This document shows, piece after piece, positions 1 through 7,587 of a DNA stretch of 17,185 nt; the first letter of the stretch is position 1, and the number at the start of each line of letters is the position of its first letter. The position numbers and the translations under genes were made by a program. This DNA comes from CAYSWH01 sp964434775. GTDB taxonomy: Bacteria; Patescibacteriota; JACMRA01. The notes under the pieces were generated by a model that made no database searches, was not told the DNA's origin, and saw only the letters and a program-made list of their open reading frames with translations. The stretch lies in assembly GCA_964434775.1 (NCBI GenBank), contig CAYSWH010000040.1, forward strand, positions 1 through 17,185. The letters run 5' to 3'.

Positions 1-429
1 AAAGAATCCAAGTTGTGCTTTTATGCATTATGATGGGATAAATCCAGTTTGTGAATTCGCACTTACATTAAATTCATTTTCAACCCAACCTTTGATTTCT
101 TTGGCCGTGGTGTACAAATTATCTTCAATCTGATTTTCTAAAAGTTTGAGTTGGTCTGAATTTAGCTTTGAACCGTTGTTTGCACAAGCGGTGTAATTTC
201 TATCAAGAAGAGATTCAATATCTCTGTCATTTTCAAGAAACTTGTTTATGTATTCTCTGATGGTGTTGTCGTCTATGCCTAGGATTTGTTGAATCACTTG
301 CAAAGTATAACCAGCGTCAATAAATATCAAAGTAGTTACTCTCACATATTTCCATCTTTCAGATACAATTTTCTGAAGTTCTTTGAGAGTTTTTCTTTCT
401 TCGGGAGTCAGTTGGAAATGTTTGATCAC
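1..429 (-). pseudogene. IS630-type transposase, N-terminal fragment, decayed
   Basis: The open part (28-429) encodes 133 residues. They read as the N-terminal helix-turn-helix region of IS630/Tc1-type transposases: a LTPEE start, a HTH around residues 40-65 (IQQILGIDDNTIREYI), and a second winged-helix segment with WVENEFNV near residues 115-122. After this the family normally continues into a conserved SG..LLH.LGF stretch. Here the frame stops after TGFIPS, and matching pieces (MHK, LGFF) lie in different frames up to the window edge, so the gene appears frameshifted. The DDE catalytic domain is not visible and would lie to the left of the window. No terminal inverted repeats were identified. 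Family assignment is by motif memory only and is fairly sure; whether the gene is dead or uses a programmed frameshift cannot be decided here. Confidence 0.6.
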
Positions 430-492
430 AAGAAGATGATTACTAAAATTTAACTATTTTTGGCAAGGGTTAATTTTTCATCCAAAAGTCCT

Positions 493-559
493 TTTTTGGT
501 TTGGGGTGGGTATATTATACTGAAAAAGTAGCGCTACATCTTTTTCGAAAGGGGGTGAT
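493..559 (+). promoter_or_regulatory. Promoter, 5' hairpin and very strong RBS of the 34-aa ORF
   Basis: A -10-like TATACT (516-521, overlapping TATTAT at 513-518) follows a T-rich, weak -35 region near 493. Downstream, GAAAAAG (522-528) can pair with CTTTTTC (540-546) around the self-complementary GTAGCGCTAC. GAAAGGGGGTGAT (547-559) then matches almost the whole complement of the usual 16S 3' tail, with one G.U pair, and its G run lies 8 nt before the ATG at 564. No other gene in this window has a site of similar strength. Confidence 0.55.
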
Positions 560-563
560 TTTG

Positions 564-668
564 ATGGACGAAGAAGTTCTGATCGTTCTTATATTACTTT
601 TATGCATAGGACTTATTATGGGGGCCTACTTCGGTGGGTTCCTAAGTATAAGCCCGTTTAAGATTTGA
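564..668 (+). CDS. 34-aa hydrophobic peptide, possible type I toxin-like
   Basis: The reading frame is ATG to TGA and encodes 34 residues, beginning MDEEVLIVLILLLCIG and ending in SPFKI. It has an acidic N-terminus, one predicted membrane segment (about residues 5-26) and a short tail with one lysine. A near-perfect Shine-Dalgarno site 8 nt upstream makes it a convincing translated ORF despite its size. The layout is a tiny membrane peptide, an extreme SD, a structured 5' leader and a hairpin just after the stop. It resembles Firmicutes holin-like and BsrG/TxpA-type type I toxin genes, but I cannot match the sequence to a family. An antisense RNA is not evident: a minus-strand TATACT at 645-650 lacks a good -35. 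It could equally be a small regulatory membrane protein, and FtsH next door is a protease for such substrates. Translation is likely; function is unknown. Confidence 0.6.
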   Translation: MDEEVLIVLILLLCIGLIMGAYFGGFLSISPFKI

Positions 669-676
669 GTAATTTC

Positions 677-721
677 AAAAAAAGACAGTCCGGGTATCTC
701 GCGCTACTGCTCTGACTGTCT
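677..721 (-). terminator. Rho-independent terminator of ftsH (possibly bidirectional)
   Basis: AGACAGTC (683-690) pairs perfectly with GACTGTCT (714-721), giving an 8-bp stem. On the minus strand the stem runs directly into a run of T (677-683), a classical terminator 20 nt after the ftsH stop. On the plus strand the same hairpin sits 14 nt after the small ORF but is followed by CCCCCTATTTT, a poorer tail. Confidence 0.8.
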
Positions 722-740
722 CCCCCTATTTTCATATTTT

Positions 741-2726
741 TTAGGCTTGAGGCATCTCGGTTTCTTCCTTAGGTTCGTTTTTAGGTTCCTTGAAAGGCGG
801 GTTGGCAATGTGTTTGACTATCTCGTTAAATTCTTCAAATTCCAACACTTCTTTTTCTAATAGGGCTTCGGAAAGCTGATGGAGTTCTGTTTCAAATTGT
901 TTGATAAGTCTCAAACACTCCCGGTGACATTCGTCCAAAATCTTTTTTACTTCGTTATCAATGGCACTCAAGGAAGACTCACTATAGTCCTTGCCTTCCA
1001 TCATATCCTTGCCCAAGAAAGAGAGGGATTTATCTTCTCCGAAAGAGATAGGACCGATAGCCGACATGCCGTACTTCATAACCATATCTCTGGCAATTTC
1101 GGTGGCCTTGGCCAGATCGTTGGAAGCCCCGGTAGTAACTTCACCAAAAATATGTTCTTCCACGGTATAGCCTCCAAAGAGAACAGTAATCTCGGATAAG
1201 AACTGGCTTCTTTTGACGGACATATTATCTCTATCCCCGGGATCGGAAAAGGTGTAACCGCCGGCCTTACCTCGAGGAATAATTGTGACTTTTTGCACCT
1301 TGTTGGCTTGGGGAAGAACGGTAGCGATCAAGGCGTGTCCGGCTTCGTGGTAGGCTGTCAATTTCCTTTGTTCTTCAGACACCAATTTGCTCTTGAGAGA
1401 CGGCCCCAAAACTACTTTTTCGATAGCCTCCCGTAAAATGTTATTGGTAATCTTGGACTCTCTTTCTCTAACTGTAATAATAGCAGCTTCATTAAGTACA
1501 TTCATCAAATCAGCACCGGAAAAACCAGGAGTTCGCTTGGCAATAATTCCCAAATCCACATCATCGGACATCTTTTTATTACGGCTATGCACAGCCAAGA
1601 TTTTTTCTCTTTCTTTTCTGTCCGGGGCTGTTACCGTCACTTGTCTGTCAAACCTTCCCGGTCTGAGAAGTGCAGGATCCAGGACATCCGGTCTGTTGGT
1701 AGCTCCAATTACGATAATCGAAGAGGTCGCCTCAAAACCGTCCAGTTCCACCAAAATCTGATTTAGGGTCTGTTCTCTCTCGTCATTACCGGTACCAAGT
1801 CCGGAACCTCTCTGTCTACCCACGGCATCAATTTCGTCCACAAAAACCACGCAAGGAGATTTTTTTTGAGCAGATTTAAAAAGATCTCTAACCCGGCTAG
1901 CCCCCACACCAACAAACATTTCCACAAATTCGGAACCGGATACGTAAAGAAAAGGTACGCCGGCCTCTCCGGCTACTGCTTTGGCCATCAAGGTTTTACC
2001 GTTACCCGGGGAACCTACAAGGAGGACTCCTCTTGGAATCTTGGCTCCCATCTTGAGGTATTCTTCCGGCCTCTTCAGAAAGTCTACAACTTCGGTTAGT
2101 TCTTGTTTGGCTTCTTCGTTTCCGGCTACGTCTTGAAAGGTAATTTTATCCTTGTTCTTGAGATCATCGTAAAACTTAGCTCTGGAATTACCAAAGGAAA
2201 TTGACCGACCGTTGATGTCACCGATTTTCTTGATGAAGTAAAAACCGACAATCAGCATTATGCCGACAAAAAAGAGCGTACCGATAAATTGGCTCTCCAG
2301 TAAATTGGTTATAATAGACTTCTGCTCTTCACTATAAATAATTTGTCCTTCACCTACACCGATTTGGAAATTCTCCTGATCTAAAGAATTCTGAATGTTT
2401 TCTAGAGCAGAGGAACTGGTATTCGGCGGTAAATTATCGTAAGTAAATGTTTCTACATTATTTCTGTCTTGATTTTCAGGGTCTTTATAAACCTCAACTT
2501 CAAATTCTTTCTTACCTTCACCCAAAGTTATTTTACTAACTTTACCTTCTCGTATATCACTTATTAGTTCAGAAAAACTTCGGTTTTCATCTTGGGAAAG
2601 GGTATTACTATCAAATAGCACCACGATCGCAATAAAAAAAACTACGGTAATCAAAACATAAACAATATTTAATAGAATTTTTTTGGTGTTATTATTATTT
2701 CGGTTGTTTTTATCGTTATCACCCAT
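741..2726 (-). CDS. ftsH: ATP-dependent zinc metalloprotease FtsH
   Basis: This is a membrane-anchored AAA+ protease that extracts and degrades membrane and short-lived proteins as a hexamer. The 661 residues show the full architecture. Membrane segments lie at about 17-38 and 148-166, with an extracytoplasmic domain between them. Walker A is GSPGNGKT (238-245), the pore motif FVGVG (271-275), Walker B VVFVDEID (293-300), and the second region of homology around TNRPDVLDPALLRPGRFDR (343-361). The zinc site is HEAGH (460-464), with D537 in GASND as the likely third ligand. Length is typical of the family (about 600-700). Walker A differs from the usual GPPGTGKT but keeps the essential G..G.GKT. 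The C-terminus is charged and proline-rich. The start ATG at 2726 has a weak purine-rich AAAGAGAT just upstream. The gene is divergent from thrA and ends at a hairpin terminator. Identification is secure. Confidence 0.98.
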   Translation of the reverse strand: MGDNDKNNRNNNNTKKILLNIVYVLITVVFFIAIVVLFDSNTLSQDENRSFSELISDIREGKVSKITLGEGKKEFEVEVYKDPENQDRNNVETFTYDNLPPNTSSSALENIQNSLDQENFQIGVGEGQIIYSEEQKSIITNLLESQFIGTLFFVGIMLIVGFYFIKKIGDINGRSISFGNSRAKFYDDLKNKDKITFQDVAGNEEAKQELTEVVDFLKRPEEYLKMGAKIPRGVLLVGSPGNGKTLMAKAVAGEAGVPFLYVSGSEFVEMFVGVGASRVRDLFKSAQKKSPCVVFVDEIDAVGRQRGSGLGTGNDEREQTLNQILVELDGFEATSSIIVIGATNRPDVLDPALLRPGRFDRQVTVTAPDRKEREKILAVHSRNKKMSDDVDLGIIAKRTPGFSGADLMNVLNEAAIITVRERESKITNNILREAIEKVVLGPSLKSKLVSEEQRKLTAYHEAGHALIATVLPQANKVQKVTIIPRGKAGGYTFSDPGDRDNMSVKRSQFLSEITVLFGGYTVEEHIFGEVTTGASNDLAKATEIARDMVMKYGMSAIGPISFGEDKSLSFLGKDMMEGKDYSESSLSAIDNEVKKILDECHRECLRLIKQFETELHQLSEALLEKEVLEFEEFNEIVKHIANPPFKEPKNEPKEETEMPQA

Positions 2727-2784
2727 ATTATCTCTTTAGAAAAATAGATTTAGTAATTGCACTTTTTTTCAGTAATGCTAAATT

Positions 2785-2813
2785 AAACTAATTCTTAAGC
2801 CTGCTTTTGTCAA
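2785..2813 (-). promoter_or_regulatory. Probable ftsH promoter
   Basis: A perfect TTGACA (-35) is read on the minus strand at 2813-2808. Seventeen bases on lies TAGTTT (2790-2785), a poor -10. The next T/A-rich hexamers are no better, so the -35 is clear and the -10 uncertain. Confidence 0.4.
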
Positions 2814-2848
2814 GAATATATAACAATTAAACATTCCTCGAGCTTCAG

Positions 2849-2877
2849 TTGACAAAAAACCTGTAATTTCATCTAAT
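2849..2877 (+). promoter_or_regulatory. Promoter of thrA
   Basis: TTGACA (2849-2854) and TCTAAT (2872-2877) are separated by 17 bp, close to the sigma-70-type consensus. Transcription would begin near 2884, giving a leader of only about 25 nt, so there is no room for a threonine attenuator. A purine stretch AGGAAG (2891-2896) lies 13 nt before the ATG, farther than usual for an RBS. Confidence 0.7.
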
Positions 2878-2909
2878 ATAAGGGTTTTTTAGGAAGACTA
2901 GTTGTAAGT

Positions 2910-5366
2910 ATGAAAGTATTAAAATTTGGCGGGACATCGGTAGGCACTCCGGAGAATATCAAAAAGGTTTGTGAGATAATCATAGATTCCAATAAAAATT
3001 ATGAAAGTAGAGGCTTTGTAGTTTCCGCCTTTGCCGGAATTACCAATCAACTGATCGAAATGGCTGAATCAGCCTCAATTAACCACGATTGGAAAGAGTC
3101 TTTAAAACAAATTGAAAGCAGGCATTTGCAAGCTATAGAGGAGCTAATTGACTCAACTAATTCAACCATCATTAACGACACCAAACAACATTTTAATCTT
3201 ATCCTTAAAGAATTGGAAAGAGACTTAAAGGAAATTCAAACAAGTCAAAATCTTACTCTCAAGGACCTGGATAAAATTAGTGGAGTAGGCGAACTATTGA
3301 GTGCTTACATAATTGCCCAAACCCTGCAAAATCAAGGACATCGAGCAGACTTTTTGGATACCAGATCTGTAATCAGGACCGACAATCTTTTTGGTAATGC
3401 TCAAGTGGATTATAAGGTAACTAACAGACAAATTAAAGATTATTTTGACAATAAACCGGGAATTCACATTATAACTGGATTTATAGCTTCTAACGAGAAA
3501 GGCGAAACCACTACTTTGGGCAGAGGAGGCTCGGATTTAACTGCCGCTGTTTTCGGAGCTGCTCTGGATGCTAGTGAAATCGAAATTTGGACTGACGTAG
3601 ACGGTGTTTTGACCGCCGATCCAAGAAAGGTGGAAAAAGCATTTTCTCTGGAGGGTGTAAGCTACAATGAAGCCATGGAACTTTCTCATTTTGGAGCAAA
3701 AGTAATTTATCCGCCCACAATTCTACCCGCTTTTGAAAAGAATATTCCAATCAGAATCAAAAACACATTCAACCCGGCTCATCCGGGAACCTTAATAATC
3801 GACAAATCCTTTGATAACGGACATGAAATCAAATGTGTCTCTTCAGTTTCCGATGTCTGCCTAATGCGTTTCCAAAGTAACGGTAATTTTAGCATTACTG
3901 ATTCGGCAACTAGAATTTTTCATGCTTTATCTCGGAAAAAAATTGATGTTCTTTTAACTACTCAAGCTTCTTCCGAATATTCCCTTAGTTTTGTAGTTAA
4001 GAAAAAAGCAGCCAAAGAAACAGCCGAATTAATTAACACGGAATTTAGCAAAGAAATAGGCAACAAAACCGTGGATGAGGTTGTTATTGAAGAAGATGTT
4101 TGCGTTCTGTCGGTTATCGGTCAAAACATGAGAAACAGACCGGGGGTATCCGGAAGATTATTTGCGGCTCTAGGCAAAAACGGTATTAACATTAAAGCGA
4201 TTGCCCAAGGTTCAAGTGAATTAAATATTTCTTCTGTAATAGATATTAAGGATCAAACCAAGGCTTTAAATGTGGTTCATGATGCATTCTTTAACAGATA
4301 TATCAAATCCGTGCATGTCTATATGGTAGGTCTGGGATTAATTGGGAGCGAGTTGGTTACTCAAATTAAAAACCAGACTGAAAAGTTAAAACGAGAAAAG
4401 GGTATCTATGTTCAAGTTAACGGTCTTTCGGAAGTAGGAAAACAACTGATTGAGTCCGAAGGTATTGATTTAGACAACTGGAAAGAAAATCTTGATAAAT
4501 CTGCCGGACCGTTTTTGGACTTGGAAGAATATGTCTTAAAAGTTAGAGAGTTGAACTTACCCAACAGCGTATTGGTGGATTGCACAGCCAGTGAAAAGGT
4601 AACGGAAGTCTACACTACGGCTTTGAATAACGAAATCTCAATTGTTACCCCTAATAAAAAAGCTGCTTCGGGAAGCTACGCCACTTATAAAAGTCTGAAA
4701 AGTTTGGCCCATACTAAAGATGTCCGCTACATTTACGAGGTTAACGTTGGTGCCGGTTTACCGGTTATTTCCACTCTTAACGATTTGGTCCTGGCCGGAG
4801 ATAACATTCTCAAAATTGAGGCAATTTTGTCGGGAACTCTGAGTTACATTTTTAATACTTGGGACGGAAGTCAAAATTTTAGTGAGGTAATCAAACAGGC
4901 CAAGGAACTTGGTTACACAGAACCGGACCCGAGAGATGATCTCAACGGGATAGACGTAGCTAGAAAAGTCTTAATCCTGGCTAGAGAAATCGGTCTAAAA
5001 TTAGAACTGGAAGACATCGAAATTGAAAATCTTGTCCCCGAAGAATGCAGGCAAACTGACTCTATAGAAGACTTCTTTGAAAAGATGAAGAAATACGACG
5101 AAGAATATCAACAAAAACTACAAAAAGCCCAAGAGAATAACCAAGTTCTTAGATACATTGCCAAAATCGAAGACGGCAAGACTAAAGTTTCCTTGGAATC
5201 AGTAGATAATAGCCACCCCTTTTACAACATGAAGGGCAGTGACAATATTATTTCTTACACTACGGAAAGATACAAAGAAACCCCTCTAGTTATCAAAGGA
5301 CCGGGAGCCGGAGCCGGAGTAACCGCCGGAGGTCTTTTTGCCGATATCTTAAGAGTGGCTAGATAG
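2910..5366 (+). CDS. thrA: Bifunctional aspartokinase / homoserine dehydrogenase
   Basis: This enzyme catalyses the first and third steps from aspartate to homoserine, feeding threonine and methionine synthesis. The 818 residues match the length of ThrA-type fusions. The aspartokinase domain covers about 1-295: KFGGTS (5-10), GRGGSD (204-209) and TDVDGVLTADPR (228-239). Regulatory ACT-type repeats cover about 310-460 (for example RPGVSGRLFAALGKNGINIK). The homoserine dehydrogenase domain runs from about 466 to the end: nucleotide-binding GLGLIGS (474-480), TPNKKA (580-585), SGTLSYIFN (641-649), and the DDLNGIDVARK segment (676-686) with the expected catalytic lysine. It ends in GPGAGAGVTAGGLFADILR. 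The ACT region implies possible end-product feedback, but sensitivity cannot be read from sequence. No thrB, thrC or asd is present in the window. All key motifs are intact. Confidence 0.96.
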   Translation: MKVLKFGGTSVGTPENIKKVCEIIIDSNKNYESRGFVVSAFAGITNQLIEMAESASINHDWKESLKQIESRHLQAIEELIDSTNSTIINDTKQHFNLILKELERDLKEIQTSQNLTLKDLDKISGVGELLSAYIIAQTLQNQGHRADFLDTRSVIRTDNLFGNAQVDYKVTNRQIKDYFDNKPGIHIITGFIASNEKGETTTLGRGGSDLTAAVFGAALDASEIEIWTDVDGVLTADPRKVEKAFSLEGVSYNEAMELSHFGAKVIYPPTILPAFEKNIPIRIKNTFNPAHPGTLIIDKSFDNGHEIKCVSSVSDVCLMRFQSNGNFSITDSATRIFHALSRKKIDVLLTTQASSEYSLSFVVKKKAAKETAELINTEFSKEIGNKTVDEVVIEEDVCVLSVIGQNMRNRPGVSGRLFAALGKNGINIKAIAQGSSELNISSVIDIKDQTKALNVVHDAFFNRYIKSVHVYMVGLGLIGSELVTQIKNQTEKLKREKGIYVQVNGLSEVGKQLIESEGIDLDNWKENLDKSAGPFLDLEEYVLKVRELNLPNSVLVDCTASEKVTEVYTTALNNEISIVTPNKKAASGSYATYKSLKSLAHTKDVRYIYEVNVGAGLPVISTLNDLVLAGDNILKIEAILSGTLSYIFNTWDGSQNFSEVIKQAKELGYTEPDPRDDLNGIDVARKVLILAREIGLKLELEDIEIENLVPEECRQTDSIEDFFEKMKKYDEEYQQKLQKAQENNQVLRYIAKIEDGKTKVSLESVDNSHPFYNMKGSDNIISYTTERYKETPLVIKGPGAGAGVTAGGLFADILRVAR

Positions 5367-5441
5367 AATTAATAAAGATACTTTGTCAGTTATATTACGG
5401 AAATTTATTACTTACACTTACCAACTTCTGGCCTGAAATAG

Positions 5442-5713
5442 TATAGCCATCCTCTCTCAAACCTAGACATTTCCAAATTTTTCTCCGTCACTTGCCAAGT
5501 GGTCATCCTGAATTTGCAACCTTGTCACCCTGAATTTGCAACCCCGTCATCTTGAAAACCTCCCCGTCATCCTGAATTTATTTCAGGATCTGTCTTTGAA
5601 GGGATTCCGAAACAAGTTCGGAATGACAATTATCATTTTAGGATCTATTCGAAGAGATGCCGAAGCAAGTTCGCCGTAACAAGTCTGTATAGGTTATATT
5701 CGGATAGACTATA
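5442..5713 (+). repeat. Composite palindromic repeat, copy 1
   Basis: This intergenic block recurs at 14701-14947 (direct) and, in part, at 17131-17185 (inverted). It holds near-tandem units of about 20-22 nt beginning GTCATCCTGAATT (about 5500-5575), then two clear hairpins: ATCCTGAA/TTCAGGAT and ATTCCGAA/TTCGGAAT. A degenerate third module follows (ATGCCGAA...TTCGCCG), with a conserved end around GGTTATATTCGGAT. The rest of the thrA to CoA-binding-gene gap (5367-5441 and 5714-5855) shows no convincing gene. Reading frames across the repeat lack a start context and family resemblance. Confidence 0.85.
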
Positions 5714-5855
5714 TGAATTCTGTTCTTTCTTTTGCTCTTTATACACAAAAAAATAGCACCTATCTTTCTGATTTTTAGTTTGTGAGACTGGAGACTTATC
5801 TACAATAATAATTGTCGCAACAAATTTGTTCAAAATAATTCGAAAATATCACAGA

Positions 5856-6272
5856 TTATTTCACTCGAAGGTGTTCTACCATAATACATCTGTTTTGCAC
5901 AAAGTCCAGACCTAATTCTTCTACTTGCTTGGCAACTACCGGGTGCATAATTCCGAGTTGCAGCCAAAGGGTCCTGACATCATTTTTTTCCTGATTTCTT
6001 TGGGCGACTTCTTCAAATATTTCGGGAATAAATTCAGACCTGCGAAAAACGTTTACCAAGTCAATTTTATGCGGAATATCATTTAAGTCTCTATAAACTT
6101 TTTGCTCTAAAATATAATCTTCTTTGGGGTAAACCGGGTAGACGGCAAAACCGACCTCAAGTAAATATTTGCCTATTTTATGACTTTCCTTGTCCGGATT
6201 TGGAGAAAAACCGATTACAGCAATGCTTTTTGTTCTTTGGAAGATTTTTTCAATATTTTCGCTAGTAGTCAT
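5856..6272 (-). CDS. CoA-binding domain protein (YccU-like)
   Basis: This is a small single-domain protein of 138 residues in the CoA-binding Rossmann family (CoA_binding_2, YccU type), the normal length for that family. It shows the expected pattern: SIAVIGFSPNPDKESHKIGKYLLEVGF near residues 16-42 as the nucleotide/CoA loop and first helix, YPVYPK as the second strand, a DLVNVFRRSE segment around 71-80, LWLQLGI near 103-109 and a C-terminal RCIMVEHLR motif. The family binds CoA, but its physiological role is generally unknown. The gene stands alone, divergent from the aminotransferase gene. A TTGACA is present upstream on the minus strand (6307-6302), but its -10 partner is poor. There is no Shine-Dalgarno site before the ATG. 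The family call is confident; the function is not. Confidence 0.88.
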   Translation of the reverse strand: MTTSENIEKIFQRTKSIAVIGFSPNPDKESHKIGKYLLEVGFAVYPVYPKEDYILEQKVYRDLNDIPHKIDLVNVFRRSEFIPEIFEEVAQRNQEKNDVRTLWLQLGIMHPVVAKQVEELGLDFVQNRCIMVEHLRVK

Positions 6273-6418
6273 AAATCAAAAATTTGACTTTCTTTCGTTT
6301 CTGTCAAAATAATCCTTAGTAGGGTTAGAGGTTTTTATAAAAAACTTCAGCTAAAATCAATTTCAATTCAGATTTAGGTTAATAAATTTTCAAGTAGTAA
6401 ATATACCTAAGTTAAAAT

Positions 6419-7261
6419 ATGATAATTATGAACTTCTCCACTTTTTCTCTAAACGGTGAAATAAAACCTCTTCAAGAAGCTAAAATAGAACTAAGTAATC
6501 TTGAATACGCTTACGGTTTTGGGGTGTATGAGACTATGAAAATAAGGAAAGAACGACTGTTTTTTCTTGAGCAGCATATTGAGAGGCTACTTAAATCAGC
6601 GGAAATTATTGAGTTAAACCATCCGTTTTCTAGAGAGAAGTTAAAAAATTGGGTGCAAGATTTTAGTGAGGCAATCGACAAACAAGATTGTAATCTAAAA
6701 ATTATGCTCATTGGCAACGCAAACCCAAAAGCAGTTAGATTATATATCATCCCCCTAAACCCTCTTTTTCCTGACCGAAAATTATACAAGAAAGGGGCTG
6801 AACTGGTTACTTTTGAATATGAAAGGTGGAAGCCGGGAGCCAAAAGCCTAAACATGCTTCCAAGTTATTATTACTACACTCAAGCTAAAAAAAAAGGTTG
6901 TTATGATTGTCTTTTCCTTAATCATGACCGGGAAATCTTGGAGGGAAGCAGGACCAACTTTTTTACTATCAAAGACAAAACCCTCTACTCACCAACCCTA
7001 GACAAAATTCTGGAAGGGGTCACCTTTCAAACGGTTACGCACGTAGCTAAGCAAAATGGTTTTGATATAACACATCAAACGATACCTCTAAACACTTTAA
7101 ATCAATATGACGGAGCTTTCTTGACCAGCACCAGCAGTAAAATAATTCCGATTGTCAAAATTGATGACTTTACTTTTAAAAAAATCAGCCCGGAGATCAA
7201 AGAACTAATGAAAGAATACGATCATTTTTTGGATCATTCAAACGGAGTTTTTACCTTATAA
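6419..7261 (+). CDS. PLP-dependent aminotransferase, class IV
   Basis: This is a fold-type IV aminotransferase or lyase, the family that includes branched-chain aminotransferase (IlvE), D-amino-acid aminotransferase and aminodeoxychorismate lyase (PabC). The 280 residues contain LEYAYGFGVYET (28-39), the EQHIERL helix (51-57), and the probable PLP lysine K142 in AKSLNML. They also contain the conserved ILEGSRTNFF (173-182) and a phosphate-binding TSTSSKIIPI (236-245). Length is typical. Which substrate it uses cannot be decided from these motifs; an amino-acid role would fit the nearby thrA and trpB. Two starts are possible, ATG 6419 and ATG 6428 (MNFSTFS). Neither has a Shine-Dalgarno site, and the second fits the family N-terminus slightly better. 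It is divergent from the CoA-binding gene and convergent with trpB. Confidence 0.9.
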   Translation: MIIMNFSTFSLNGEIKPLQEAKIELSNLEYAYGFGVYETMKIRKERLFFLEQHIERLLKSAEIIELNHPFSREKLKNWVQDFSEAIDKQDCNLKIMLIGNANPKAVRLYIIPLNPLFPDRKLYKKGAELVTFEYERWKPGAKSLNMLPSYYYYTQAKKKGCYDCLFLNHDREILEGSRTNFFTIKDKTLYSPTLDKILEGVTFQTVTHVAKQNGFDITHQTIPLNTLNQYDGAFLTSTSSKIIPIVKIDDFTFKKISPEIKELMKEYDHFLDHSNGVFTL

Positions 7262-7587
7262 TAAAGTAAACTAAGAAATTGAGGAAAACCAAAACACGTG
7301 TTTTGAGAACAACATTTTTGTTTGTTTGAGCTCAAGTTTACAATGTAAACTCAATTAAAAAACTTGCAGTCACGGTAAATCAGTTTATTAATCTCAAAAA
7401 ATCGGCCCTTGAATATCAATAATCAATAATGATTTAGATTAATCCGAACAAACTGACCTATCTCTTTTATGGGTTTCCTTTGATGATATTAAAACTATCC
7501 GATTACCATTGTTCAATAATAATTTGCTCGCCGATGATTAAGCAAAGATGCCAAGACGGATCTTATGAAGGAAAAAACTTTGCTTGG
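7262..7587. other. Convergent intergenic region with clustered palindromes
   Basis: There is no gene between the aminotransferase stop and the trpB stop. The stretch holds three perfect inverted repeats close together: CAAAACACGTGTTTTG (7290-7305), TTGAGCTCAA (7326-7335), and AGTTTACA/TGTAAACT around one central base (7335-7351). None is followed by a clean T run on either strand. They may end transcription from both sides or bind a protein; the sequence alone does not say. Nothing else was recognised from 7352 to 7587. Confidence 0.6.

Noticed and set aside
879..2099. Plus-strand frames of 77-124 codons
   Set aside because: They are antisense to ftsH, with no start signals or family resemblance.
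2878..2909. Threonine attenuator before thrA
   Set aside because: The predicted leader is only about 25 nt, with no leader peptide or hairpin.
5498..5640. CRISPR array
   Set aside because: The repeated GTCATCCTGAA units are contiguous and diverged, without spacers of regular length, and no cas gene is present.
5645..5833. 62-codon minus-strand frame
   Set aside because: It overlaps the end of the composite repeat, has no RBS and has no recognisable domain.
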